25,068 bases of DNA from EsbW-18 sp033811555 (GTDB taxonomy: Bacteria; Patescibacteriota; Minisyncoccia; Phycocordibacterales; EsbW-18), in assembly GCA_033811555.1 (NCBI GenBank), contig JAPXOG010000009.1:1-25068 (forward strand). The letters run 5' to 3'. The notes beneath the pieces were generated by a model, which searched no databases, was not told the origin of the DNA, and saw only the letters and a program-made list of their open reading frames with translations. The number at the start of each line of letters is the position of its first letter. Position 1 is the stretch's first letter. Positions 1-6,691 of the stretch are shown here, one piece after another. Both the position numbers and the translations under genes were made by a program.

Positions 1-226
1 CACTAAAAGTGTCTGCTGGAACTGCAACAGTACCATCTTGCTCTATTTCAGCTGGAACTTTAATTTCAATACCTAAATCAAGGTTAGTTGCGCGCACAAC
101 AAGATTTTTACCATCAGTTGAAAGTACCGCACATTGTAAAACAGGTAGTGAAAGATTTTTTCCTGCTATGCGTTCAACTCCAGTTAATGCATTTAAGAGT
201 TGTTCTTTGTGTACGGTTATTTTCAT
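1..226 (-). CDS. dnaN: DNA polymerase III beta sliding clamp, 5' end only
   Basis: This is the first 75 codons of the replication sliding clamp; the rest lies off the left edge. The minus strand starts ATG at 226-224 and begins MKITVHKEQLLNAL, followed by TGVERIAGKNLSLPVLQCAV, the usual start of domain I of DnaN. The clamp is a dimeric ring that tethers Pol III to DNA. It lies directly downstream of dnaA on the same strand, the classical dnaA-dnaN order. There is no Shine-Dalgarno sequence; the start is preceded by an A/T run. Identification is firm from the N-terminal pattern and the position. Confidence 0.93.
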   Translation of the reverse strand, partial: MKITVHKEQLLNALTGVERIAGKNLSLPVLQCAVLSTDGKNLVVRATNLDLGIEIKVPAEIEQDGTVAVPADTFS

Positions 227-446
227 ATATAAAAAAATTATTATTACTATTATGTATGTGAATTCGTGGAAAACTTAGAAAAGTGTTTTAAAGAAACAAT
301 ATTTTTGAGAAAGTGATGTGAAGAATACATGGATAGAAATGAAGAAAATATAAACTATTTTTAGTGATTATGTGAATATAATATTATTTATTAACAAACT
401 GTAGTTTAGTAATACATAGGATATTCATAGGTTATATACAATTTTA
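227..446. other. Candidate oriC (dnaA-dnaN intergenic region)
   Basis: This 220-bp, strongly A+T-rich gap separates dnaA and dnaN, a standard bacterial origin position. It holds four near-matches to the DnaA box (TTATCCACA or its complement TGTGGATAA): TGTGAATTC at 257-265, TGTGAAGAA at 317-325, TGTGAATAT at 371-379, and TTATATACA at 432-440 in the opposite orientation. Another, CGTGGAAAA, is at 265-273. The first four are spaced about 54-61 bp apart. None is a perfect box, so this is an inference from position, composition and degenerate boxes. The region could instead be only the dnaN promoter/leader. Confidence 0.45.
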
Positions 447-1817
447 TTACAGTAATGCACGAACCTGAGAAATCTCTTGTTCTAATTGATGATCATTTTT
501 AATGTCCTCTTTTATTTTTTCATATGAGTGAATAACAGTAGTGTGATCTCGTCCACCTAGTTTCTGTCCGATTGCTGGATATGGTAAATTGAAGTCTTCA
601 CGAAGAATATACATAATAACTTGTCGTGGTTTAACTACTTCTTTTTTTCTACTTTTTCTATAAATACTTTCTTCATCTAGTCTATAAAAATCAGCAACAA
701 GTTTTACAACATCTTTAACTGACACCATTTTCTTTGGACGTATATTGTTTTTTATGATTTCGCGGATTTCTTGAAGAGTAAGATCTCTTTTTTTAACCTG
801 TATTTGACACAAGATTGAATTTAATGCTCCTTCCAGCTCACGTATATTTCCATCAATATTTGTAGCAATAAAGGAAGTTATGTCATCTGAAAGAATTATG
901 TTGTTTATAGATGTTTTTGATTTAATGATTGCAATTCTAGATTCAGTGTCAGGAGGTGGAATATCAACAGTCATACCAGCATTAAAACGTGATTTAAGTC
1001 GATCAGCTAAGCTTTGAATGTAGTTTGGATGTCTATCTGATGAAAATATAATTTGTCCATTTCTATCAAATATATCATTAAACAAGTGAAAAAGTTCTTC
1101 TTGCATCTTTTCTTTATTTGATAGAAATTGAACATCATCCATAATAAGGACGTCGTATTTTCTATATTTATCTTTAAAATTATTGACAGTATTTGTTTGA
1201 ATTGAATTAACAAGATCTTGCGCAAATCGCTCAGAAGTTACATAAAAAACCTTTTTATCAGGGTATTTATTTTTTATTGCATTTCCAACAGCTTGAATAA
1301 GGTGTGTTTTTCCATGTCCTGTTTGTCCGTATACAAAAAACGGGTTGTATCGTAATCCTGGGCGTTCAAGAATTGACTGAGCAGCCGCATATGCTAGTTC
1401 ATTGAAAGAACCAACAACAAAAGAGTCAAATGTATAACGAGGATTTAGATTACTATCTTTATTTATATATAAATCACGTAGGGGTAGTTCATTTACTGAC
1501 TGATTTTCTTGTGGTTGTGAATACGGAGAAAATTTAGTTTCAATAGGAGGACGGTTTGAAATAAGATATTCCACTGAACGGATTGTATATGATATGTCTC
1601 TGAGTGATTTAAGAACTAATTTGTGATATTTTTCAGAGATAAGATCTTTTGTAAAAGTGTTTGGAACTCCTACAAAAACAACACCTTCTTCAATTTTAAC
1701 AATGTGTGTGTCTTTAAACCATGTTTTAAAAATAGCTTTTGAAACAGATAATTCTATAAAACCGAGTACTTGATTCCAGAGATCTTTTGTATCTGTTGGT
1801 TGTGTAAAAGTAGACAT
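447..1817 (-). CDS. dnaA: Chromosomal replication initiator DnaA
   Basis: A 456-residue DnaA, the AAA+ ATPase that binds DnaA boxes and melts oriC. Domain I covers about residues 10-90. A short linker of about 35 residues follows. The AAA+ domain has Walker A GQTGHGKT (164-171), Walker B VLIMDD (223-228), and the sensor/arginine region ADRLKSRF (271-278). Domain IV carries the DNA-binding signature GGRDHTTVIHSYEKI (421-435). The Walker A has Gln-Thr where many DnaA proteins have Gly-Val or Pro-Val; it still fits GxxGxGKT. Length is near normal. The ATG at 1817 is chosen because domain I follows at once. No Shine-Dalgarno is visible. dnaN is downstream and rpmH is divergent upstream. Confidence 0.98.
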   Translation of the reverse strand: MSTFTQPTDTKDLWNQVLGFIELSVSKAIFKTWFKDTHIVKIEEGVVFVGVPNTFTKDLISEKYHKLVLKSLRDISYTIRSVEYLISNRPPIETKFSPYSQPQENQSVNELPLRDLYINKDSNLNPRYTFDSFVVGSFNELAYAAAQSILERPGLRYNPFFVYGQTGHGKTHLIQAVGNAIKNKYPDKKVFYVTSERFAQDLVNSIQTNTVNNFKDKYRKYDVLIMDDVQFLSNKEKMQEELFHLFNDIFDRNGQIIFSSDRHPNYIQSLADRLKSRFNAGMTVDIPPPDTESRIAIIKSKTSINNIILSDDITSFIATNIDGNIRELEGALNSILCQIQVKKRDLTLQEIREIIKNNIRPKKMVSVKDVVKLVADFYRLDEESIYRKSRKKEVVKPRQVIMYILREDFNLPYPAIGQKLGGRDHTTVIHSYEKIKEDIKNDHQLEQEISQVRALL

Positions 1818-1837
1818 AGAAAGATGACTGCTCGATT

Positions 1838-1864
1838 ATTATATATGTAAATAAATAATTACAA
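1838..1864 (-). promoter_or_regulatory. Possible dnaA promoter
   Basis: On the minus strand TTGTAA (1864-1859) and a perfect TATAAT (1843-1838) are separated by 15 nt. The -10 is ideal but the spacer is shorter than the usual 16-18. It would start transcription about 14 nt before the dnaA ATG. Confidence 0.4.
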
Positions 1865-1866
1865 CC

Positions 1867-1896
1867 TTGAGAAAAGAATAAAACTATGTTTATAAT
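1867..1896 (+). promoter_or_regulatory. Sigma70-type promoter for rpmH-rnpA-yidC
   Basis: TTGAGA (1867-1872), an 18-nt spacer and a perfect TATAAT (1891-1896), placed about 70 bp before rpmH. Immediately after the -10, at 1898-1906, is TGTGGACAA, one mismatch from a DnaA box, so DnaA could bind here and affect both this promoter and the divergent dnaA promoter. The promoter match is seen in the sequence; regulation by DnaA is inferred. Confidence 0.6.
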
Positions 1897-1964
1897 GTGT
1901 GGACAAAATAATATTATAAAGAACAACAGAAAACAAAACATTAAAAAGTCAATAAAAAACTGAT

Positions 1965-2099
1965 ATGAAAAGAACTAATCAGCCAAAAAAGAGAAAGCGT
2001 GCTAAAACTCACGGCTTTTTGGTGCGAATGAAAACATCAAGTGGGAAAAAAATAATCTCACGTCGTCGTATAAAAGGACGAAAGAAACTTTCGGTGTGA
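1965..2099 (+). CDS. rpmH: 50S ribosomal protein bL34
   Basis: A 44-residue, very basic protein starting MKRTNQPKKRKRAKTHGF and continuing LVRMKTSSGKKIISRRRIKG, the standard bL34 pattern (KR..QP....+.+.HGF..RM.T..G..++..RR.KGR+.L). bL34 is a small protein of the large ribosomal subunit. It is the first gene of the rpmH-rnpA-yidC group, with rnpA starting 10 nt after its stop. It ends in TGA, which shows that TGA is a stop codon in this genome. No Shine-Dalgarno precedes the ATG. Confidence 0.97.
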   Translation: MKRTNQPKKRKRAKTHGFLVRMKTSSGKKIISRRRIKGRKKLSV

Positions 2100-2109
2100 G
2101 TTTCTTACA

Positions 2110-2445
2110 ATGATTTCAAAAAAACACCGTCTCACAAAAAAACAATTTAATGCCGTTTTCAATAATGGCACTATTTTTCATAGTGATCTTTTTACAATAT
2201 GTGTGGTTTTTGGAGAAATTATTCCTAAAGCATCGGTTGTTGTTTCAAAAAAAATTTCTCAACCTGCAGTTGTACGAAACACCCTTCGTCGAAAAATATT
2301 TGCAAGTATTAATGAGTGTTTTCAAGAAAAAAAAATAACAAATGGTGCTTATATTTTTTTTCTGCGCAGAAAAAAATTACCTTCTCATAAAGATTTAGTT
2401 GAAATTATAAAGCAGAATATTTTTTACATTATAAAAAATAACTAG
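2110..2445 (+). CDS. rnpA: Ribonuclease P protein component
   Basis: A 111-residue basic protein, the protein subunit of RNase P, which helps the catalytic RNA remove 5' leaders from pre-tRNAs. It begins with the KKHRLTKKQFNAVF motif typical of RnpA. The signature lies in VVVSKKISQPAVVRNTLRRK (residues 43-62), where the RNxxRR core (56-61) is the conserved RNA-binding helix. Length is normal. It sits between rpmH and yidC in the usual order; yidD, often found between rnpA and yidC, is absent. The ATG at 2110 gives the correct N-terminus. Confidence 0.95.
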   Translation: MISKKHRLTKKQFNAVFNNGTIFHSDLFTICVVFGEIIPKASVVVSKKISQPAVVRNTLRRKIFASINECFQEKKITNGAYIFFLRRKKLPSHKDLVEIIKQNIFYIIKNN

Positions 2446-2477
2446 CACTATTCTATTTAGATGTATACAATAGTCAT

Positions 2478-3191
2478 ATGTCACATGGATTTTTTTTCAC
2501 TATAGTTACACAGCCACTGTATAATGGAATTGTAGGTCTTATTCACTTACTTCCGTGGGCCGATCTTGGTGTTATTATCGTTATTTTTACTATATTGGTA
2601 CGTTTTATTCTCTTCCCTGTTGCTCAAAAGGCCTTGAGAACACAACATACACTACAAAAAGTACAGCCAAAAATGGAGGAAATACGTGAACGATTTAAAA
2701 ATGATCGTCAACAGCAAGCACAAAAAATGATAGAGTTGTATCGAGAATATAAAATAAATCCATTTTCAAGCATTATTTTTATGTTTATACAGATTCCAAT
2801 TATTTTTGGGCTGTATTTTACGTTTGTTAGAACTGGGTTACCAGAATTTCATGCTGAATATTTATATTCGTTTGTTTCTGTTCCAGAATCTATTTCCACA
2901 TTATTTTTAGGTATTGTAGATATTGCACAAAAAAGTATTCCTCTTGCACTTATGGCCGGAATAACACAATTTCTTCAGGCATTTTTTATGCGCTCTCCGC
3001 AACAATCGAATTCAAAAGAATCATTCGGAGAATCATTTCAGAAAAGTATGTTATTTCAGATGAAATATGTATTTCCAATAATTATTGTTTTTATTTCTGC
3101 AGCCCTTCCTGGAAGTGTGGCATTATATTGGACAACAAGTAATATATTCTCAATTGTACAGGAGCGTTTTTTGCGTAGATCTATGAGATAG
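2478..3191 (+). CDS. yidC: Membrane protein insertase YidC/Oxa1 family (short form)
   Basis: A 237-residue inner-membrane insertase of the YidC/Oxa1/Alb3 family. It lacks the large periplasmic P1 domain of proteobacterial YidC and resembles the short Gram-positive type. The first core segment carries the conserved hydrophilic-groove arginine in LVRFILFPVAQ (R42). A long cytoplasmic helical hairpin follows (about 50-92, with KVQPKMEEIRERFKNDRQQQ), then membrane segments near 97-117, 150-172 and 196-230. The C-terminus is short and basic. It follows rnpA by 32 nt and probably shares its promoter. It ends 8 bp before the convergent T4SS-like operon, with no clear terminator between them. Confidence 0.95.
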   Translation: MSHGFFFTIVTQPLYNGIVGLIHLLPWADLGVIIVIFTILVRFILFPVAQKALRTQHTLQKVQPKMEEIRERFKNDRQQQAQKMIELYREYKINPFSSIIFMFIQIPIIFGLYFTFVRTGLPEFHAEYLYSFVSVPESISTLFLGIVDIAQKSIPLALMAGITQFLQAFFMRSPQQSNSKESFGESFQKSMLFQMKYVFPIIIVFISAALPGSVALYWTTSNIFSIVQERFLRRSMR

Positions 3192-3199
3192 AGTACTAC

Positions 3200-4465
3200 T
3201 TAGTAAAGGTTTTTAAAATCTTGTACACTTGTTGTAAATGATAAATCTGCAAGCCAAAGTTCTCCATTTTGTTTGTTTATAAATGTTAGGAAGGATTCGT
3301 CTGAGGAAACTATAAGAGATTCAATATCTATTCCATCTGGAACTATATCTTTAGTTTCTATTATAGGTGCTGAAATTCCTGTTTCTGGATCAACTCCCCA
3401 TACTTCATCAGAAAACGAAAATAATCCTTGGTACCAAGCGTCGGGAAAATTAATGTTTGTTGGATAATTGGAAGCTCCACAATATAGTGTTGTGTTTTTT
3501 GACCACACACATTTATCTGAGAGTGCTGTGAATGAAAGAGTATACCATTGTTTATTATCTAAGTTATAAAGCGAGGTATAAGTTCCATCAGAATTACTCG
3601 GACTACATACAAAATACGAACTGTTTAAATCTGCTTTCGTTATAGGAGCAGATATTCTAGTAAATATGTTTTCTAGACTTCCATTTTCAGAGTTGAATAT
3701 AAAAATTCCTCCAGGAACTTCATAAGAAGGTTTTGTTGTGAGCATAACCGAAGAAGAATCAATCCACTGAGAATTCCATTCTAAAAATGGATGAGAAAAA
3801 ACCACTTTATTAGAAAAATTTGAGTTTGTAAGATACCAAACACTTCCTGTTTCTGTTGGTATTATATAAAAAACCTTATCTAGTTCAGGATGTATAGTTA
3901 TTGTTGTAATATTGTCTGGTAAAAATCTACCCGACAAAGAAGACGTTTCGGAGTAAGAAGTTTTTGGTTCAGGAAGATAACCCAAGAATGTTTTAACTAT
4001 ATCATTTTCTACATATCTCAACGCGACCGAGAGTCCATTATTTCCCCAAATAGCCTCACGGATTCGAGGAATTGTAGTATTTGACACGCGTTTTTTTGTA
4101 CCTAGAGTAATAGAATAATCAAAGATGTGTCCAGTTTCTCGTTCAACATATCGTAAAATATGTTCTGTTGAAGTACCAGTTCCTATTTGTATAAATACAG
4201 CGCTCGCTACTGGTGCTTCTGAAATTTTAATAAAAGGAACACGAGAAGGTATATCTTGTGGAATAAAAAACGAATCCTTATCATAAAAATCCAAATCGGA
4301 AGTATCACTTGTTTCTGAGTCAGAATTAAAGTTACCAAAAGGATTGAAGCTGTTTGATATTCCTTTCTCCTTTAGCTCATATGGTATTTTTTTCACCCAC
4401 AAAAATAGTCCTCCCAAAAAAATAAGTATAATAAATATAATTAGTGCAATAATTTTTTTTTTCAT
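3200..4465 (-). CDS. Membrane-anchored propeller-like protein, last gene of the T4SS-like operon
   Basis: A 421-residue protein with one N-terminal membrane helix (about 4-24) after MKKK, then about 395 residues outside the cytoplasm. After a Ser/Asp-rich linker (about 38-65), the body is built of repeated beta-rich blocks such as AIWGNNGLSVALRY, HPELDKVFYIIPTETG, WNSQWIDSSSVMLTT and SSDESFLTFINKQNGELWLA. Their spacing resembles WD40/TolB-type propeller blades. Comparable proteins of unknown function are common in Parcubacterial pilus/T4SS loci (family memory). It starts 9 nt after the VirB2/M15 fusion gene and is probably co-transcribed. It may be an assembly or surface-interaction factor. 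The fold is inferred from pattern only, and no catalytic residues are recognised. Confidence 0.7.
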   Translation of the reverse strand: MKKKIIALIIFIILIFLGGLFLWVKKIPYELKEKGISNSFNPFGNFNSDSETSDTSDLDFYDKDSFFIPQDIPSRVPFIKISEAPVASAVFIQIGTGTSTEHILRYVERETGHIFDYSITLGTKKRVSNTTIPRIREAIWGNNGLSVALRYVENDIVKTFLGYLPEPKTSYSETSSLSGRFLPDNITTITIHPELDKVFYIIPTETGSVWYLTNSNFSNKVVFSHPFLEWNSQWIDSSSVMLTTKPSYEVPGGIFIFNSENGSLENIFTRISAPITKADLNSSYFVCSPSNSDGTYTSLYNLDNKQWYTLSFTALSDKCVWSKNTTLYCGASNYPTNINFPDAWYQGLFSFSDEVWGVDPETGISAPIIETKDIVPDGIDIESLIVSSDESFLTFINKQNGELWLADLSFTTSVQDFKNLY

Positions 4466-4474
4466 ATATTAAAT

Positions 4475-5317
4475 TTAATTACAACGGGAAGCCGCTCCAA
4501 TACTTATATGTACGTGGTTACCTTCAAACAAAGTACGAGCTCCCCTATCACATTCAAAAGCAGCTGCGGAAATAAAGGAATAATTTTTTTCATCACCAAA
4601 ATCAACAGCGTATGATTTACCTACACATTTGGTGCCTCCATAATGAAGAGATCCAGCTCTATGTTGACACTCGCCGCGCGCACACTCCTCCCATGTTTTT
4701 TTGCCTTCAACAATATAACTGTCTGAAATAGAAGAAACTTCTCCCACGTTTCCCGGCAGTTTTTCGGCCATACAATTAAGGAAATTTTCAAGTTCAGGAG
4801 AAGCGTGTATACGCTGCGCTTCTATTCCATCTTGATAAGACAGCTTTCCATCTGGGGGTGTAGTTTTAGGCGGTTCTGAAATATTAGGGTATTTGTTTTC
4901 TCCTGAAGGAGGAGTAATATTATTCAGACGGTTACCAAGCCCAAAACTTACTAAGTCAGGATTTATTGTTTGTAGAATAAGCACTGCAGTTAGGATAAGA
5001 ACAACCCCTCCGATAATATTGAAGAATGCACTTTTAGCTTCCGCTTTTTTCCCAATAACATCAGATGTCATGTATAAGATGCCATTATATACAAACATAA
5101 GAACGGCTAATAATATGCCGACACCAATACCGAGACGAAAAAATGCGTTAATATAATTGAAAAGACCTCCTCCGCTTTTTTCTACCTGAGATACGAAAGG
5201 TATATCTTCTGATATAAGCTTATAGTGTGTTGTTGTGTCTGCAGAATATAAAAAAGAGGTTGGTATTACAACAATGATTATCAGAAAAATAAGAATTAAA
5301 AGGTTAGTTTTTTTCAT
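4475..5317 (-). CDS. VirB2-like two-helix subunit fused to a peptidase M15-like domain
   Basis: A 280-residue exported/membrane protein. It has a signal sequence (1-25), then a VirB2/TrbC-like pair of membrane helices (about 58-83 and 98-118) joined by the short loop TSDVIGKKAEAKSA. The second helix ends in ILQTINPDL, a hallmark of the small pilin-like proteins of Parcubacteria. A Pro-rich linker (135-157) leads to a C-terminal domain with six cysteines and a layout like LAS/M15 zinc peptidases: SLHYGG (H225), AVDFGD (D239) and GNHVHIS (H268, H270). Such enzymes cut peptidoglycan cross-links or stems. The start is set at the ATG at 5317, one base after the upstream TAA; an in-frame TTG at 5326 is possible. 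The helix pair is clear; the peptidase assignment is a motif-based inference. Confidence 0.72.
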   Translation of the reverse strand: MKKTNLLILIFLIIIVVIPTSFLYSADTTTHYKLISEDIPFVSQVEKSGGGLFNYINAFFRLGIGVGILLAVLMFVYNGILYMTSDVIGKKAEAKSAFFNIIGGVVLILTAVLILQTINPDLVSFGLGNRLNNITPPSGENKYPNISEPPKTTPPDGKLSYQDGIEAQRIHASPELENFLNCMAEKLPGNVGEVSSISDSYIVEGKKTWEECARGECQHRAGSLHYGGTKCVGKSYAVDFGDEKNYSFISAAAFECDRGARTLFEGNHVHISIGAASRCN

Positions 5318-5318
5318 A

Positions 5319-6032
5319 TTACTCAAAAGAAACTTTTATAGTGTTTCTTGCGTACTCTAAAATATGGTCAGGATTATTTACTGAAACTTCAATAAGAACA
5401 GAACTTTTCTCTAAGCTTTCAAGAGAAAGAGAAGGGCCATTGGCCCCTTCTATTTTTTTGTGATTTACAGACCAGCTATAAGTAAGAGAGTCACTCATAC
5501 GCGAGGTGCCTGAAAAAAAGTAGGGATATGCTTCTAGAGTGAATGACCCAGGTTTAACGATTATGTCAGAAAACAACGCTTTTTCAAGCACTACTCCATC
5601 GAGAGGGCGATGTTCATAAAAAAGTATAAAAGGAGTTTCTTGATGAATGGAAAGTGCTCCATATTCTTTTTCTGTTCCATTAGATATTTCTACAACAACA
5701 ATAGACGTATCTCCAAACATTTTTTCATACAAGGTAAACGACTGTTTTCCTACACCAGATTGTTCGCCATCAACGATACCATCCTTCTTCCAAGTATAAG
5801 TGAGTGAGTCAGGATTACCTAAAGACGATGGCGGATATGCTACAATAACCATTCGTGTACCTTTTCCATAAAGTGCCTTACCCTTATAAAACGGTGGAGT
5901 GTAAGAAGATGCTTCCCAGAGTAGACCAACAGTGGACTCAATGATGCGGTTAGATACGTTAATTTGTGCATGTACAGAGATACCAAATAAAAATACAAAG
6001 AGAAATATTGTCACTTTTTTGTATAATCTCAT
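5319..6032 (-). CDS. Exported protein with two Ig-like domains, T4SS/pilus locus
   Basis: A 237-residue secreted or periplasmic protein. A signal peptide (1-22, ending SVHA) is followed by two beta-sandwich-like repeats sharing SLTYTWKKDG (first) and SLTYSWSVNHKK (second), a PKD/Ig-like pattern. The segment WEASSYTPPFYKGKAL is strongly conserved in proteins at the equivalent place in Parcubacterial T4SS-like loci (family memory). It has no cysteine pairs or catalytic motif, so a structural or binding role in the apparatus is likely. The stop is one base before the ATG of the VirB2/M15 gene, so the two are probably translationally coupled. The exact function is unknown. Confidence 0.75.
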   Translation of the reverse strand: MRLYKKVTIFLFVFLFGISVHAQINVSNRIIESTVGLLWEASSYTPPFYKGKALYGKGTRMVIVAYPPSSLGNPDSLTYTWKKDGIVDGEQSGVGKQSFTLYEKMFGDTSIVVVEISNGTEKEYGALSIHQETPFILFYEHRPLDGVVLEKALFSDIIVKPGSFTLEAYPYFFSGTSRMSDSLTYSWSVNHKKIEGANGPSLSLESLEKSSVLIEVSVNNPDHILEYARNTIKVSFE

Positions 6033-6135
6033 ACTCTTATTTTAACATTCTTTTGTAGTTTGTAGTGATAAGGATAAAGATTGTTTCTGTACCATGTTGA
6101 CACTGTCTTAGAATTTCGTATTTATACATGAAGTT

Positions 6136-6609
6136 CTATGTTCCTCTCATCTGTTTTTGGGCTCGTAAACGATTTAAACGCTCTTCAGCTCTAGCCGCAC
6201 GTTGAGGATCAGCTATTCTTCTAGCTGTTTTTCTCTCCATTCTTTGAGCTGTAGTTGTGGCTTTGCTTGCCACATTACTCGGGTTTTTAGCATTTATTTT
6301 TCCCATTACGTCTACACCAAGACGGTCTTCTGTTCTAGTAATTATAATTGTTATTATAACTCCGGCCGTTAAACCTAGCCACCACCCAAGAGATATACCT
6401 TCTCCGAGCATATTTAAAAACCAGTTGACCATTTGTTTTGGACTTATAAAAGGTATTCCAAGAATATGGTACCAGAAGAAAAAAATACATACTCCGAATA
6501 AGGTTCCGACTAGGCTTATAAAAAAAGATATTATGTCAAGAAATACGGCTGTTAACACCATTAAAATGGCTGTTTTGTTGTCTATTCTGTATTTAGTATT
6601 AGATTCCAT
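6136..6609 (-). CDS. Small membrane protein in the T4SS-like operon
   Basis: A 157-residue protein I cannot assign to a named family. Hydrophobic segments lie at about 14-47 (long enough for two tightly packed helices) and 72-90. They are followed by a basic, Arg/Ala-rich tail of about 65 residues (AQRMERKTARRIADPQRAAR and beyond) that is probably helical and cytoplasmic. It lies between virB4 and the Ig-like gene on the same strand. The ATG at 6609 is chosen because the only longer in-frame start is a TTG at 6636. It could be an extra membrane anchor of the apparatus, since the basic tail could contact VirB4, nucleic acid or lipid heads; that is speculation. Confidence 0.65.
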   Translation of the reverse strand: MESNTKYRIDNKTAILMVLTAVFLDIISFFISLVGTLFGVCIFFFWYHILGIPFISPKQMVNWFLNMLGEGISLGWWLGLTAGVIITIIITRTEDRLGVDVMGKINAKNPSNVASKATTTAQRMERKTARRIADPQRAARAEERLNRLRAQKQMRGT

Positions 6610-6691
6610 TTTGGCTTTAGATGTTATTAAAATCAATTAGTTCATGCTTCATTTATGGGTTTCTTGTGTTAGGGAGATTTTGAGTAAGTGG

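Noticed and set aside
1965..2099. Alternative genetic code (TGA as glycine)
   Set aside because: bL34 ends precisely at a TGA and other genes have no in-frame TGA, so the standard bacterial code fits.
6257..6640. A 127-codon plus-strand open frame opposite the small membrane protein gene
   Set aside because: Its hydrophobic blocks mirror the antisense of a membrane protein; the minus-strand gene fits the operon direction and spacing.
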